A stretch of DNA of 64,000 nucleotides, taken from the NCBI RefSeq assembly GCF_018390605.1, contig NZ_JAHBGD010000024.1, positions 744,001-808,000 on the forward strand, read 5' to 3'. Below are positions 9,396 through 19,200 of the stretch, one piece after another. Each line of letters opens with the position of its first letter. Position 1 is the stretch's first letter. The DNA comes from Ancylobacter defluvii (lineage in GTDB: Bacteria; Pseudomonadota; Alphaproteobacteria; Rhizobiales; Xanthobacteraceae). The notes beneath the pieces are model-generated. The model did no database searches. It saw only the letters and a program-made list of their open reading frames with translations, and was not told where the DNA came from. The position numbers and the translations under genes were made by a program.

Positions 9396-9443
9396 CTCAG
9401 CGGGTCAGCCGCTCAGCGCGTCAGCCAGTCACCGGGTGAGCCA
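9396..9443 (-). repeat. Three 16-bp imperfect tandem repeats carrying a stop codon
   Basis: Units at 9396-9411, 9412-9427 and 9428-9443 differ by a few bases. On the minus strand each unit contains the last codons and stop of the aminotransferase gene (Leu-Thr-Arg-stop in two of three). The array looks like a local duplication of the 3' end. The first stop ends translation. Confidence 0.7.
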
Positions 9444-10652
9444 GGTCGCCAGCCGGTTGGTCGCCTCGGTCAGCTGCGCCTCGCCGCGGGCGAAGCACAG
9501 GCGGATGAAGTCCTCCCCGCCCGGCCCGAAGGCGGTGCCCGGCGCAAGGCCGATATTGGCCTCGTCGACCAGCTTGAGCGCCAGCGCCCGCATGTCGGTC
9601 TCGCCCTCGACGCCGAAGAAGGCATAGAACGCCCCCGGCGGACGGGCGAGCCGCACCCGGTTGGTCGGCAGCAGCCCGTCGGCGACGATGTCGCGCCCGC
9701 GCCGGGCCCGCTCGATCTGGTGAGCGACGAAGCTCTCGCCGCGCTCCAGCGCCGCGATGCCGGCCCGCTGCATGAAGGGAGCGACGCCGGAGGTCGAATA
9801 CTGGATCAGGTTGGCGATGACGTCGCCGAGTTCCGGATTGGCCTCGATCCAGCCGAGCCGCCAGCCGGTCATCGCCCAGTTCTTGGAGAAGGTCTGCACG
9901 AACAGGATGCGGTCGTCCGGCTCCATCACGTCGTGGAAGGAGGGCGCAACATGACGTCCGTTCACCCCGCCTTCGCCGGCCTCGTAGTAGAAGCGGCCAT
10001 AGATCTCGTCGGCGACGATCCACAGGCCGTGGCGGCGGGCGATGTCGAGCACGCCGCGCAGCGTCTCCGCCGGCGCGACGAAGCCGGTGGGGTTGGCCGG
10101 CGAGTTGATGAAGATCACCCGCGTGCGCGGGGTCACCGCGTCCTCGAGCCGGTCGAGGTCGAGCGAGAAGCCGTCGGCGACGTCGAAGTCGAACGGCACG
10201 AAGACCGGCCGCGCGCCGAGCACCTGCGCCGCCGCCGCCGCATTCGGCCAGGCCGGCGAGGGAATGATGATCTCCTCGTCGGCGCCCATCGTCAGCGCCA
10301 GGCAGAGCTGGATCGCCTGCATGCCCGAGCCGGTGACGAAGAAGCGCTCGGGATCCTCGGGGACGCCGTAGAGCCCGGCAATGTATTTGGCGATGGCGGC
10401 GCGCAGCTCGGGAATGCCGCGCTGCCAAGTGTAGAAGGTTTCGCCGGCGGCGAGCGAGCGCGTCGCCGCCTCGGCGATGAAGGCCGGCGTCGGCAGGTCG
10501 CCCTCGCCGGCCCAGAGCGGGATCATGCCCGGCCGGGTGCGGCCGTAGTTCATCACCTCGACGATGCCGCTGCCGGGCACCGCCAGCGCCTGCGGGCGCA
10601 CATAGTCGAGGAGGGAAGGAGACGGCACGAAAGGATTGGGGGCGGTCGGCAT
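9429..10652 (-). CDS. Pyridoxal-phosphate-dependent aminotransferase (class I/II, aspartate aminotransferase fold)
   Basis: 407 aa. The fold-type I landmarks are present: GSGMQAIQ near the phosphate-binding loop, INSPANPTGF, VADEIYGRFYYE, and TFSKNWAMTGWRLGW with the Schiff-base lysine at about residue 257. The C-terminal Arg that binds the substrate carboxylate is in FIRLCFARG. The amino donor and acceptor cannot be told from sequence. It stands alone, divergent from the glycosyltransferase gene, so housekeeping amino acid metabolism is as likely as sugar metabolism. Confidence 0.9.
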   Translation of the reverse strand: MPTAPNPFVPSPSLLDYVRPQALAVPGSGIVEVMNYGRTRPGMIPLWAGEGDLPTPAFIAEAATRSLAAGETFYTWQRGIPELRAAIAKYIAGLYGVPEDPERFFVTGSGMQAIQLCLALTMGADEEIIIPSPAWPNAAAAAQVLGARPVFVPFDFDVADGFSLDLDRLEDAVTPRTRVIFINSPANPTGFVAPAETLRGVLDIARRHGLWIVADEIYGRFYYEAGEGGVNGRHVAPSFHDVMEPDDRILFVQTFSKNWAMTGWRLGWIEANPELGDVIANLIQYSTSGVAPFMQRAGIAALERGESFVAHQIERARRGRDIVADGLLPTNRVRLARPPGAFYAFFGVEGETDMRALALKLVDEANIGLAPGTAFGPGGEDFIRLCFARGEAQLTEATNRLATWLTR

Positions 10653-11047
10653 GAGGTCTTCCCGGCTGGTTCGGCGAAGCTACTAACATAGCGTGCCCTC
10701 GTCGTCGCGTTCATCAAAAGCTTAGCTGCAACCGATCGATCGCCGTGATGACCGCCCCCGCTCCCCTCACGGCGATGGCGGCGGCGCGGCCTGTCGCGCC
10801 CGATATTGGAGAACGTCGTCGCGGCCGATTCCGGCGGGCGCCGCGCCGGAGCGCGGTGCGTTCCCGCCGCCATGCGCACCTCGCGCGGGCCATTGCGCCC
10901 GGATCGATCCGCCTGCCGGTTCGCCCACCCGGTCCGAAAGCGTTAGCCATTGTGAAGCCTGCCGGCGTCGCGTAATCCGGTCGCCAGGCAATATGCCAGC
11001 GACCACCGGACCACGAGACGCCTGGCCTCCCAACGAGTGCGATAGCC
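10653..11047. other. Intergenic region between divergent aminotransferase and glycosyltransferase genes
   Basis: About 395 bases. It includes an imperfect hairpin around 10743-10773 (CCGTGATG...CTCACGG) and otherwise GC-rich sequence. Short frames across it are Arg/Pro-rich in the way shadow frames are. I see no convincing gene. Both promoters should lie here. Confidence 0.45.
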
Positions 11048-13237
11048 GTGCCCCTTCCCTCCGGCAGAATCCCCCCCTTCCGCCTCGCGGCGCTGTCGGG
11101 CCAGCCCGGCGCCCATCGCTTCCGCCTGCCGCTGCTGCTGCGCCTCCTTGCCCGCCGCGGCCCGCGGCCGCTGGTGCTGCTGGCGGAGGCGGCGGCCGGC
11201 GCCGGCCTGTCGGCCGAGGATGCCGCCGGCCGGCCGCTCGGGCATTGGCCGCGGGTCGAGGCGCAGCCCTTCGCGATACCGCTGCCGCGTGGGGCCGCGA
11301 CGCTGGTGCTGCACCGCGCCGCCGAGGAGGAAGGCGCGCCGCCGCCCCGGCTCGGCTGGTATCCGCTCGCCCGCCTGGCTCTGCGCTGGCAGGCGCTGCG
11401 CCACAAGGTACCGGCGCCGCATGCGGCGGTGCGGGCGTTGCGCGCCCAGCTGAAGCGGGCGATCTGGACCTCGCCGGCCGCCGATCTGTTCAACCTTCCG
11501 GCCTATCGGCGCTACCATGCCGGTCATGTCGGCGATTTCGGCGACAGCGTCCCGCTGGCCGCCGCCCCGCCGGTCGCCTTCGCTTCCGCCGCCGGCGAGA
11601 TGCCGCTTGCCCGCCTCGCGACGGTGGCGCGGGCGCTCGCCGCCCAGACCGACCGCTGCTTTTCGTGGATTCTCGCCGTGCCGCCGGCGCGGCTGGCGCG
11701 CGAAGGTGCGGCGCTCGCCGCGCTGAGCGCACGCCTGGTCGAGGCGCCCGCCGATGCCGCCGCCGGGCTCCGTGCCGCCATCGACGCCAGCGGCGACGAA
11801 TTGCTGGTGCCGCTCGATCTCGCCGGCGCACCGACCCGCGACGCGGTGGCGATGATCCGCGCCGCCTTCGCGCAAGCGCCCGACTGCGCCCTCGCCTATA
11901 CCGACGAGGGGTTTCGCGACGCGGCGGACCGCCCGGCCGGCGCCGCCTTCAAGCCGGCCTTCAACCGCCATCTGCAGATCGCCGCCGGTTATATGGGCCA
12001 TCTCGTCGCCCTGCCCGCGGCCGACGCCCGCGCCCTCCGCCTGAACCCCGCGCTCGGCGGGGCGGCGCTGCACGATCTTCTGCTGCGCCACATCGAGGCG
12101 GTGCCGCCGGGGCGCATCCTGCATATTCCGCGCATCGCCTATGAGGGGCCGGAGCGGCCGACCGACGGCTTCCTGCCCACGGAGGCCGCCCGCGCCCGCG
12201 ACGCGCTGGCCGCCCGGCTCGGCCTTCCCGTCGAGACCGCGCCGATCGAGCCGGCGAGCCCGCGCCTGCAACTGCGCCCGCTCTATCCCGTGCCGGCACC
12301 GCCGCCGCTGGTGTCCATCGTGGTGCCGACCCGCGACCGTGCCGAACTGCTCGCCACCACGCTGAAGACGCTGATCGCGCTCACCGCCTATCGCGCCTTC
12401 GAGATCGTCATCGTCGACAATGGCTCGCGCGAGCCGGCGACCTTCGCCTTGTTCGAGGAGATCAAGACGCTGTGGCCGGCGACCCGCGTGGTGCGCGACG
12501 CCGGCGACTTCAACTTCGCCCGTCTCTGCAATGCCGGCATTGGAGCCGCCGCCGGCGCGATGATGCTGCTGCTCAACAACGACATGGAGATCATCGAGAG
12601 CGGATGGCTCGGCGAGATGGTGTCGCTCGCCGCGCTTTCCGGCACCGGCCAGAAGGTAGGCATCGTCGGCGCCAAGCTGCTCTACCCGAGCCGCGGCGTG
12701 CAGCATGCCGGCTTCATCGTCGGCCTGCGTGAGGGAGCGGGCGGCCACTGGTTCGTCGGCGCCGGCCCGCATGCCGGCGGCCTGCGCGGCCGGCTGGTGC
12801 TGCGGCAGAACCTCTCCGCCGTCACCGGCGCCTGCCTGCTGGTCACCCGCGCCTGCCTCGATGCCGTCGGCGGGCTCGACGAGGTGCGCTTCGCCGAGGA
12901 CTGCAACGACATCGACCTGTGCCTGCGCGCCCGCCATGCCGGCTTCGAGGTGGTGTTCACGCCGCTGGCGACGCTGATCCACCACGAATCCGCCTCGCGG
13001 CTCGACAATCCCGGCGCGCCGATCTCGGCGAAGCGGCGCGAGGAATGGGCGCGCTTCGAGGCGCTATGGGCGCCGTCACGCCATACCGACCCGCATTACA
13101 GCCCCAATCTGCGCCGCGATAATGTCTACGCCCTGCCCGGCCGCCATCCCGCCGGCCCGCGCGCGCCGCGCACCGAGAGCATCGGCACCGGCGAGGCGAG
13201 GCGGACGCCTCCCAGCCAACCCGGACCGCGCCGGTGA
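11048..13237 (+). CDS. Family 2 glycosyltransferase, tandem type with a degenerate first module
   Basis: 729 aa from GTG 11048. The C-terminal GT2 module (about residues 420-680) is canonical: SIVVPTRDRAELL, IVIVDNGS, LLLNNDMEI, VTGACLLVTR and EDCNDIDLCLRA. The middle region (about 190-370) follows the layout of the first GT2 module of two-module enzymes (ALAYTDEG, AAFKPAFN, YMGHLV, RILHIPRIAYE). Where an active module has an Asp-His-Asp-Asp type metal site it reads PLDLAGAP. It probably adds sugars to a surface polysaccharide at the inner membrane. The stop overlaps the next gene by GTGA. Confidence 0.88.
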   Translation: MPLPSGRIPPFRLAALSGQPGAHRFRLPLLLRLLARRGPRPLVLLAEAAAGAGLSAEDAAGRPLGHWPRVEAQPFAIPLPRGAATLVLHRAAEEEGAPPPRLGWYPLARLALRWQALRHKVPAPHAAVRALRAQLKRAIWTSPAADLFNLPAYRRYHAGHVGDFGDSVPLAAAPPVAFASAAGEMPLARLATVARALAAQTDRCFSWILAVPPARLAREGAALAALSARLVEAPADAAAGLRAAIDASGDELLVPLDLAGAPTRDAVAMIRAAFAQAPDCALAYTDEGFRDAADRPAGAAFKPAFNRHLQIAAGYMGHLVALPAADARALRLNPALGGAALHDLLLRHIEAVPPGRILHIPRIAYEGPERPTDGFLPTEAARARDALAARLGLPVETAPIEPASPRLQLRPLYPVPAPPPLVSIVVPTRDRAELLATTLKTLIALTAYRAFEIVIVDNGSREPATFALFEEIKTLWPATRVVRDAGDFNFARLCNAGIGAAAGAMMLLLNNDMEIIESGWLGEMVSLAALSGTGQKVGIVGAKLLYPSRGVQHAGFIVGLREGAGGHWFVGAGPHAGGLRGRLVLRQNLSAVTGACLLVTRACLDAVGGLDEVRFAEDCNDIDLCLRARHAGFEVVFTPLATLIHHESASRLDNPGAPISAKRREEWARFEALWAPSRHTDPHYSPNLRRDNVYALPGRHPAGPRAPRTESIGTGEARRTPPSQPGPRR

Positions 13238-13899
13238 ACGACCTCGCCGACAGCATCGTCGCGCTCTATCGCCGCCATGCCGGCGCCTGGAGCACGGCAC
13301 GCCTCGACGGTGCGCAAGGCTCCCGCCTGATGGAGGCGGGCTGGCTGGCGCGCTTCCGCGCCCTGCTGCCGCCCGGCGCCGACGTGCTGGACATAGGCTG
13401 CGGGCCGGGCGTGCCCATCGCCCGCCACCTCGTCGAGCACGGCCACCCGGTCACCGGCATCGACAGCGCGCCGGAAATGATCGCGCTTTTCCGCCGCAAC
13501 CTGGCTGCGTGGCAAGCTCCCACCGCCGAGACCATCGCCGCCCAAGCCGTCGTCGCGGAAGCCATCGTCGCCGATATGCGCAGCCTGGCGCTCGGCCGCC
13601 GCTTCGGCGGGCTGATCGCCTGGGACAGCTTCTTCCATCTGGCGCGGGAACCGCAGCGCCGGCTGTTCCCGGTGTTCGCCGCCCATGCGGCGCCCGGCGC
13701 GCCGCTGCTCTTCACCACCGGTCCGGCGGAGGGCGATGCCATCGGCACGCTCGAAGGCGAGCCGCTCTATCATGCCAGCCTCGATCCGGCGGAGTACCGC
13801 GCCCGGCTCGACGCCGCCGGCTTCGACCTCGTCGCCCATCAGGCGGAAGACCCGGAATGCGGCGGCCACACCGTCTGGCTGGCGCAGCGGCGCGGCTAG
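13234..13899 (+). CDS. Class I SAM-dependent methyltransferase
   Basis: 221 aa, GTG start overlapping the glycosyltransferase stop by 4 bases, so co-translated with it. Motif I is [13 protein letters not shown], with acidic GIDSAPEMI after beta-2 and [10 protein letters not shown] around motif IV. The rest follows the small-molecule methyltransferase fold. Operon position suggests modification of the glycan or its precursor; nothing in the sequence fixes the acceptor. Its stop shares the bases CTAG with the stop of the convergent rfbB-like gene. Confidence 0.85.
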   Translation: MNDLADSIVALYRRHAGAWSTARLDGAQGSRLMEAGWLARFRALLPPGADVLDIGCGPGVPIARHLVEHGHPVTGIDSAPEMIALFRRNLAAWQAPTAETIAAQAVVAEAIVADMRSLALGRRFGGLIAWDSFFHLAREPQRRLFPVFAAHAAPGAPLLFTTGPAEGDAIGTLEGEPLYHASLDPAEYRARLDAAGFDLVAHQAEDPECGGHTVWLAQRRG

Positions 13900-14948
13900 C
13901 CCGCCGTGCCCAGCCGGGCGCGGTCGTAGCGGGCCTTCAGCGGCTCCCACCACGCAGCGTTGTCGAGATACCAGCGCACGGTCTTCTCGATGCCGCTCTC
14001 GAAGGTCTCGGACGGCACCCAGCCGAGTTCGTCCTTCAGCTTGCTGGCGTCGATGGCGTAGCGCGCATCATGGCCCGGCCGGTCGGCGACGAAGGCGATC
14101 AGCGCCTCGCGGGCGCCGATCCGCGCATCCGGTACCACCCGGTCCATGATGGCGCAGATGGTCTTCACCACGTCGATGTTGCGGCGCTCATTATTGCCGC
14201 CGACATTGTAGCTCTCCCCGAGCCGGCCGGTGGTGGCGATCAGCTCCAGCGCCGCGGCGTGGTCGTCGACATAGAGCCAGTCGCGCACATTCTCGCCCCG
14301 GCCGTAGACCGGCAGCGGCTTGCCCTCCAGCGCATTGAGGATGGTGAGCGGGATCAGCTTCTCCGGGAAATGATACGGCCCGTAATTGTTCGAGCAGTTC
14401 GACATCACCACCGGCAGCCCATAGGTGTGGAACCACGCCCGCACCAGATGGTCGGACGCCGCTTTCGACGCCGAATAGGGCGAGCGCGGATCGTAGGAGG
14501 TGTCCTCGCGGAACAGCCCGTCGGCGCCGAGCGAGCCGAACACCTCGTCGGTGGAGATGTGGTGGAAGCGGAAGCCCTTCTGCGCCCCGGCATCGAGCGC
14601 GCGCCAGTAGCGCAGCGCCTCCTGCAGCAGGTTGAAGGTGCCGACCACATTGGTCTGGATGAAGTCGCCCGGCCCGTCGATAGAACGGTCGACATGGGAT
14701 TCGGCGGCCAGATGCATCACCAGCTCGGGGCGGAACGTGTCCAGCGCCTCGCGCATCGCGCTCGCATCACCGATATCGGCCTTGAGGAAGCGGTAGTTGG
14801 GGCTGTTGTCGATCTCGTTCAGCGAGGCGAGATTGCCGGCATAGGTGAGCTTGTCGACATTCAGCACCTGCCAGCCGTCCCGCACCAGGCGACGCACCAC
14901 CGCCGATCCGATGAAGCCGGCACCGCCGGTCACAAGCACTCGCCGCAT
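13896..14948 (-). CDS. rfbB: dTDP-glucose 4,6-dehydratase
   Basis: 350 aa from ATG 14948, preceded by AGGGATGTGACG; a GTG six bases upstream is also possible. Extended SDR: NAD-binding [20 protein letters not shown], active-site STDEVFG (Thr-Asp-Glu triad), [13 protein letters not shown] with the YxxxK pair, [18 protein letters not shown] and RDWLYVDDH. It makes dTDP-4-keto-6-deoxyglucose, precursor of rhamnose and other deoxysugars. The companions rfbA, rfbC and rfbD are not in the window. Confidence 0.96.
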   Translation of the reverse strand: MRRVLVTGGAGFIGSAVVRRLVRDGWQVLNVDKLTYAGNLASLNEIDNSPNYRFLKADIGDASAMREALDTFRPELVMHLAAESHVDRSIDGPGDFIQTNVVGTFNLLQEALRYWRALDAGAQKGFRFHHISTDEVFGSLGADGLFREDTSYDPRSPYSASKAASDHLVRAWFHTYGLPVVMSNCSNNYGPYHFPEKLIPLTILNALEGKPLPVYGRGENVRDWLYVDDHAAALELIATTGRLGESYNVGGNNERRNIDVVKTICAIMDRVVPDARIGAREALIAFVADRPGHDARYAIDASKLKDELGWVPSETFESGIEKTVRWYLDNAAWWEPLKARYDRARLGTAG

Positions 14949-15320
14949 CGTCACATCCCTGCCACGCCTCGAAGGTCTGGCGGACTATCACGAGGGGAAA
15001 GCGCTTGCCTAGAGGCGGCCGGCCCGCCAGCAGCGCCGTACCGGCGACGGCACCGCTCGCAGCGGCAGCTTCACCCGCCCCCTCGGCACCGCAACCGAGC
15101 CGGGAGCCAAAGAAAGAGGCCCTCGCCTCGGCGGCGGCATGATGGCGGCATGGCTCGCGGCGATGGAAGCGCCGGCACACCGCACGCCGGGCCGTCGCCA
15201 CAAGGGCACCCGGCTGCCCACCTGTCGGCACAAGCCATAAGCTGCCGCACCGTCTCGGCTGGCGCGGCAATCTCGTCTATCGCCGGCAGGCGCCGGTCAG
15301 GCCGCCGCCGGGCGCCACCC
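14949..15320. other. Intergenic region between rfbB and mscL
   Basis: About 370 GC-rich bases. It must carry the rfbB promoter (minus strand) and the 3' end of mscL. Short frames occur on both strands but lack ribosome sites and recognisable sequence. No strong terminator hairpin with a T-run was noticed. Confidence 0.4.
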
Positions 15321-15740
15321 TCACGCCTTGCGGGCGAGGATGTCGCGGATCTCGCCCAGGAGCACCTCTTCCTTGGTCGGCGGCGCCGGTGCCGGCGGGG
15401 CCTCGGCGGCCTTGCGGCGCAGCCTGTTGATGCCTTTCACCACCAGGAACAGGATCCAGGCGATGATGAGGAAATTGATCACCACGGTGAGGAAGTGGCC
15501 ATAGGCGAACACCGCCCCCTGCTCACGGGCGGCGGCGAGCGAATTGGCGGTGACGTTGGAGGACAGGCCGATGAAGTAGTTGGAGAAGTCGAGTCCGCCG
15601 AAGATGGCGCCGACCACGGGCATGAACAGGTCGGATACCACCGAGGTGACGATCTGGCCGAAGGCGGCGCCGATGATCACGCCGATGGCGAGATCGACGA
15701 CATTCCCCTTGATGGCGAATTCCCGGAATTCCTTGAGCAT
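15321..15740 (-). CDS. mscL: Large-conductance mechanosensitive channel
   Basis: 139 aa from ATG 15740 behind GGAGGAGACGTG. It has the MscL N-terminal amphipathic helix ([18 protein letters not shown]), pore helix TM1 ([18 protein letters not shown]), periplasmic loop, TM2 ([18 protein letters not shown]) and a cytoplasmic charged helix ([12 protein letters not shown]). It is an inner membrane homopentamer that opens on hypo-osmotic shock. Length is normal. Longer in-frame extensions upstream are not MscL-like. Confidence 0.97.
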   Translation of the reverse strand: MLKEFREFAIKGNVVDLAIGVIIGAAFGQIVTSVVSDLFMPVVGAIFGGLDFSNYFIGLSSNVTANSLAAAREQGAVFAYGHFLTVVINFLIIAWILFLVVKGINRLRRKAAEAPPAPAPPTKEEVLLGEIRDILARKA

Positions 15741-16262
15741 CACGTCTCCTCCGGCCGAATCGCGCGACTCCCCATGGCCGCGCCACTCGGAGTGTTTTAG
15801 CGCGGTGGTGCGCAGCGGCAAGCACGCACCTCCCCCCCTCATGGGTGCGCCATCTGGCCGGCGCATCCATCGATGCATCGAGGCTCCATTGGCCGCGCGC
15901 CGCCGAACTCCCGCCGCCGCATCGGCCTCCGCGCGGCGAGCGCTTGCCTCGAACGGCGCTTGCCTCGAACGAGCGCCTGCCCCGAGCACGCCCCCCGACG
16001 CAGCCGGCTGGCTGCCGGCACCTCGCCCGGGTTCGAATCAGGCTTCGGCCGGTGGCCGTCACGGCGGCGCACAAGGAGCGAGCGATGACCGGCTGCCCGT
16101 CCGGCTCGCGGCATCCGTTCGAGCCTCCATCTGTGCCGCCCGTCCCCTGCTGCCTGCCTGCCCGCCCGCCGCACCGCCCGCTTGCCCCGTCCGGCCCGCC
16201 GGGCGCATAAAGAACCACCGCTGCCGCGGCTTTGCCGCCGTCCGCCCCCAACCGGAGATCCC
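15741..16262. other. Intergenic region with a short tandem repeat, between mscL and the hybrid kinase
   Basis: About 520 bases between divergent genes. It contains a 15-bp direct repeat (15940-15954 and 15956-15970, unit GCGCTTGCCTCGAAC type) and a CGATGCATCG palindrome near 15870. Overlapping frames on both strands are proline/arginine-rich shadows. I see no convincing gene. Confidence 0.4.
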
Positions 16263-19200
16263 ATGCTTCAGGCCTGGGTCATCATCGCCGTCGCCCTCGC
16301 CTATATCGGCTGCCTCTTCGCCGTGGCGAGCTATGGCGACCGCCGGCCGGTCAGCAGCAGGCGCGGGCGCGGCCGACCGGCGATCTATTCGCTGTCGCTG
16401 GCGGTCTACTGCACCTCCTGGACCTTCTTCGGCTCGGTCGGCCTCGCCACCACCCAGGGCGTCGACTTCCTCACCATCTATGTCGGGCCGATCCTGGTCT
16501 TTGCGCTCGGGGTGCCGCTGCTGCTGCGCATCGTGCGGCTGGCGAAGGCGCAGAACATCACCTCGATCGCCGATTTCATCGCCGCCCGCTACGGCAAGAG
16601 CCAGGGCGTCGCCGCGGTGGTGGCGCTGGTCGCGATCCTCGGTTCGCTGCCCTACATCGCGCTGCAACTGAAGGCGGTCGCCATCTCGCTGGTGGCGATG
16701 CTCGGCGATTTCGAGGGGTTCGGGCTGCACTACCCGGTCATCGGCGATCTGGCGCTGCTGGTCGCCATGGCGATGGCGGTGTTCGCGGTGCTGTTCGGCA
16801 CCCGCCATATCGACGCCACCGAGCACCAGGAAGGGCTGATGCTGGCGGTGGCGGCGGAATCCATCGTCAAGCTGGTCTCCTTCCTCGCCGTCGGCCTGTT
16901 CGTCACCTTCGTCATGTTCGCCGGCCCCTTCGATCTCGTCGAACAGGCGCGGGAGAAGGACGTGCTGCCGGTGCTGACCCGGCACTTCTCGCTCGGCGAC
17001 TGGGGCACGATGGCGGTGCTCTCCGCGCTCGCCATCCTCATGCTGCCGCGCCAGTTCCATGTCGCGGTGGTCGAGAACACCTCGGAGGCGGAGATCCGCA
17101 CCGCCGCCTGGCTGTTTCCGCTCTACCTCGTCCTCATCAACATCTTCGTCATTCCCATCGCCATTGCCGGCCTGGTCGCCTTCCCGCCCGGCTTCATCGA
17201 CGGCGACATGTACGTGCTCGCCCTGCCGATGTCGGTCGGCGCGCAGGGGGTGGCGCTGGTCGCTTTTGTCGGCGGCCTGTCGGCGGCGACCGCCATGGTG
17301 ATCGTCGAGACGGTGGCGCTGGCGGTCATGGTCTCTAACGACCTCGTCATGCCGCTGCTGGTGCGTGGCCGGCGCCACGCGGCCGAGGAGGCGGCGGCCG
17401 ATGCGCGGGCCGGCGGGTCGCAGCGGATCGGCGGCGCCCCGGCCCATTCCGACATGGGCCACAAGCTGCTGCTGGTGCGGCGGGCGGCGATCTTCGCCAT
17501 CCTGCTGCTCGCCTATCTGTATTACCGCATCACCGGCGAGGCGCAGCTGGCGCAGATCGGCCTGCTGTCCTTCTCCGCGGTGGCGCAGTTCGGCCCGGCG
17601 CTGCTGCTCGGCCTGGTCTGGCGGCGCGGCACCGCGCGCGGGGCGATGGCCGGGATCGCCGCCGGCGTGGCGCTGTGGGCCTATACGCTGCTCGTCCCCA
17701 GCCTCGCCGATGCCGGCCTCATCCCGCAGGCCCTGCTGACGGACGGCCCGTTCGGCCTTTCCTTCCTGCGCCCGCAGGCCTTGCTCGGCCTGCATGCCGC
17801 GCCGCTCACCCATGGCGTGCTGTGGAGCCTGAGCATCAATCTCATCGTCTTCGTCAGCGTGTCGCTCACCCGCCAGCCGAGCCCGATCGAGCGGCTGCAG
17901 GCCAGCGTCTTCGTCGAGGCCGACCGCTCGACCTCGGCGCCGAGCTTCCGGCTCTGGCGCTCGCCGGTCACGGTGGGCGAACTCACCGCCACCGTGTCGC
18001 GCTATCTCGGCGAGGAGCGCACCCGCGCCTCGTTCGAGGGCGTGTCGGCGATGCGCGGCCTGTCGCTCGATCCCGGTCGCGAGGCGGATTTCCAGCTCAT
18101 CCGCTATGCCGAGCACCTGCTGGCCTCGGCCATCGGCGCCGCTTCTTCACGTCTCGTGCTGTCGCTGATGCTGCGCAAGCGCACCGTCTCGACCAAGGCG
18201 GCGCTGAAGCTGCTCGACGATGCCTCCGCCGCCATCCAGTACAATCGCGAGATCCTGCAGACCGCGCTCGACCATGTCCGCCAGGGCATCGCGGTGTTCG
18301 ACCGCGATTTGCGGCTGGTGTTCTGGAACCGCCAGTTCGGCGAGATGCTGGACCTGCCGCCGGAGGTGGTGCGCATCGGCATCGGCATCGACCAGATCCT
18401 GCGGGTCGGCGCCGCCAGCGGGCTGTTCGGCCCCGGCCCGGTCGAGGAACTGGTGCGCGAGCGGCTCGCCCGCTTCGCCCGCCGCAATGCGAGCTTCATG
18501 GAGCGCCTCGCGCCGCGCGGCGTGGTGATGGAGGTGCGCATCAACACCATGCCCGACGGCGGCGTGGTGGTGACCTTCACCGACATCACCCCGACGGTCG
18601 AGGCCGCCGAGGCGCTGGAACGCGCCAACGAGACGCTGGAAAAGCGGGTGAAGGAACGCACCCGGGCACTGGAGCACCTCAATACCCAGCTCGCGCAGGC
18701 CAAATCGGAGGCAGAGGAAGCCAACATCTCCAAGACCCGCTTCCTCGCCGCCGCCTCGCACGACATCCTGCAACCCTTGAACGCCGCCCGTCTCTACGCC
18801 ACCAGCCTCGTCGAGCGCGCCGTCACGGCGGAGAACATCCGCCTCGCCCAGAATGTCGACGCCTCGCTGGAGGCGGTGGAGGAGATCCTCGGCGCCCTGC
18901 TCGATATTTCCCGCCTCGATACCGGCGCGATGAAGCCGGATCTCGGGCCGTTCCGTCTCGACGACATCTTCCGCCAGCTGGAGGTGGAGTTCGCCCCGCT
19001 GGCCAAGGAGAAGGGCCTGCGCCTCACCTTCGCGCCGACCTCGGCGGCGGTGCGCTCGGACCGTCGCCTGCTGCGGCGGCTGTTACAGAACCTCGTCTCC
19101 AACGCCATCAAATACACCCCGCGCGGACGGGTGCTGATCGGGGTCCGGCGGCGGCCCCGTGCGGCGGGCGGGCGGCTGCGCATCCAGGTGTTCGACACCG

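Noticed and set aside
10745-10975. Possible 76-aa gene in the gap before the glycosyltransferase
   Set aside because: Arg/Ala/Pro-rich, poor ribosome site, no hydrophobic or domain pattern; typical chance frame.
16059-18116. 685-codon minus-strand frame opposite the symporter-kinase gene
   Set aside because: Glu/His/Arg-rich low-complexity shadow of hydrophobic codons; no ribosome site.
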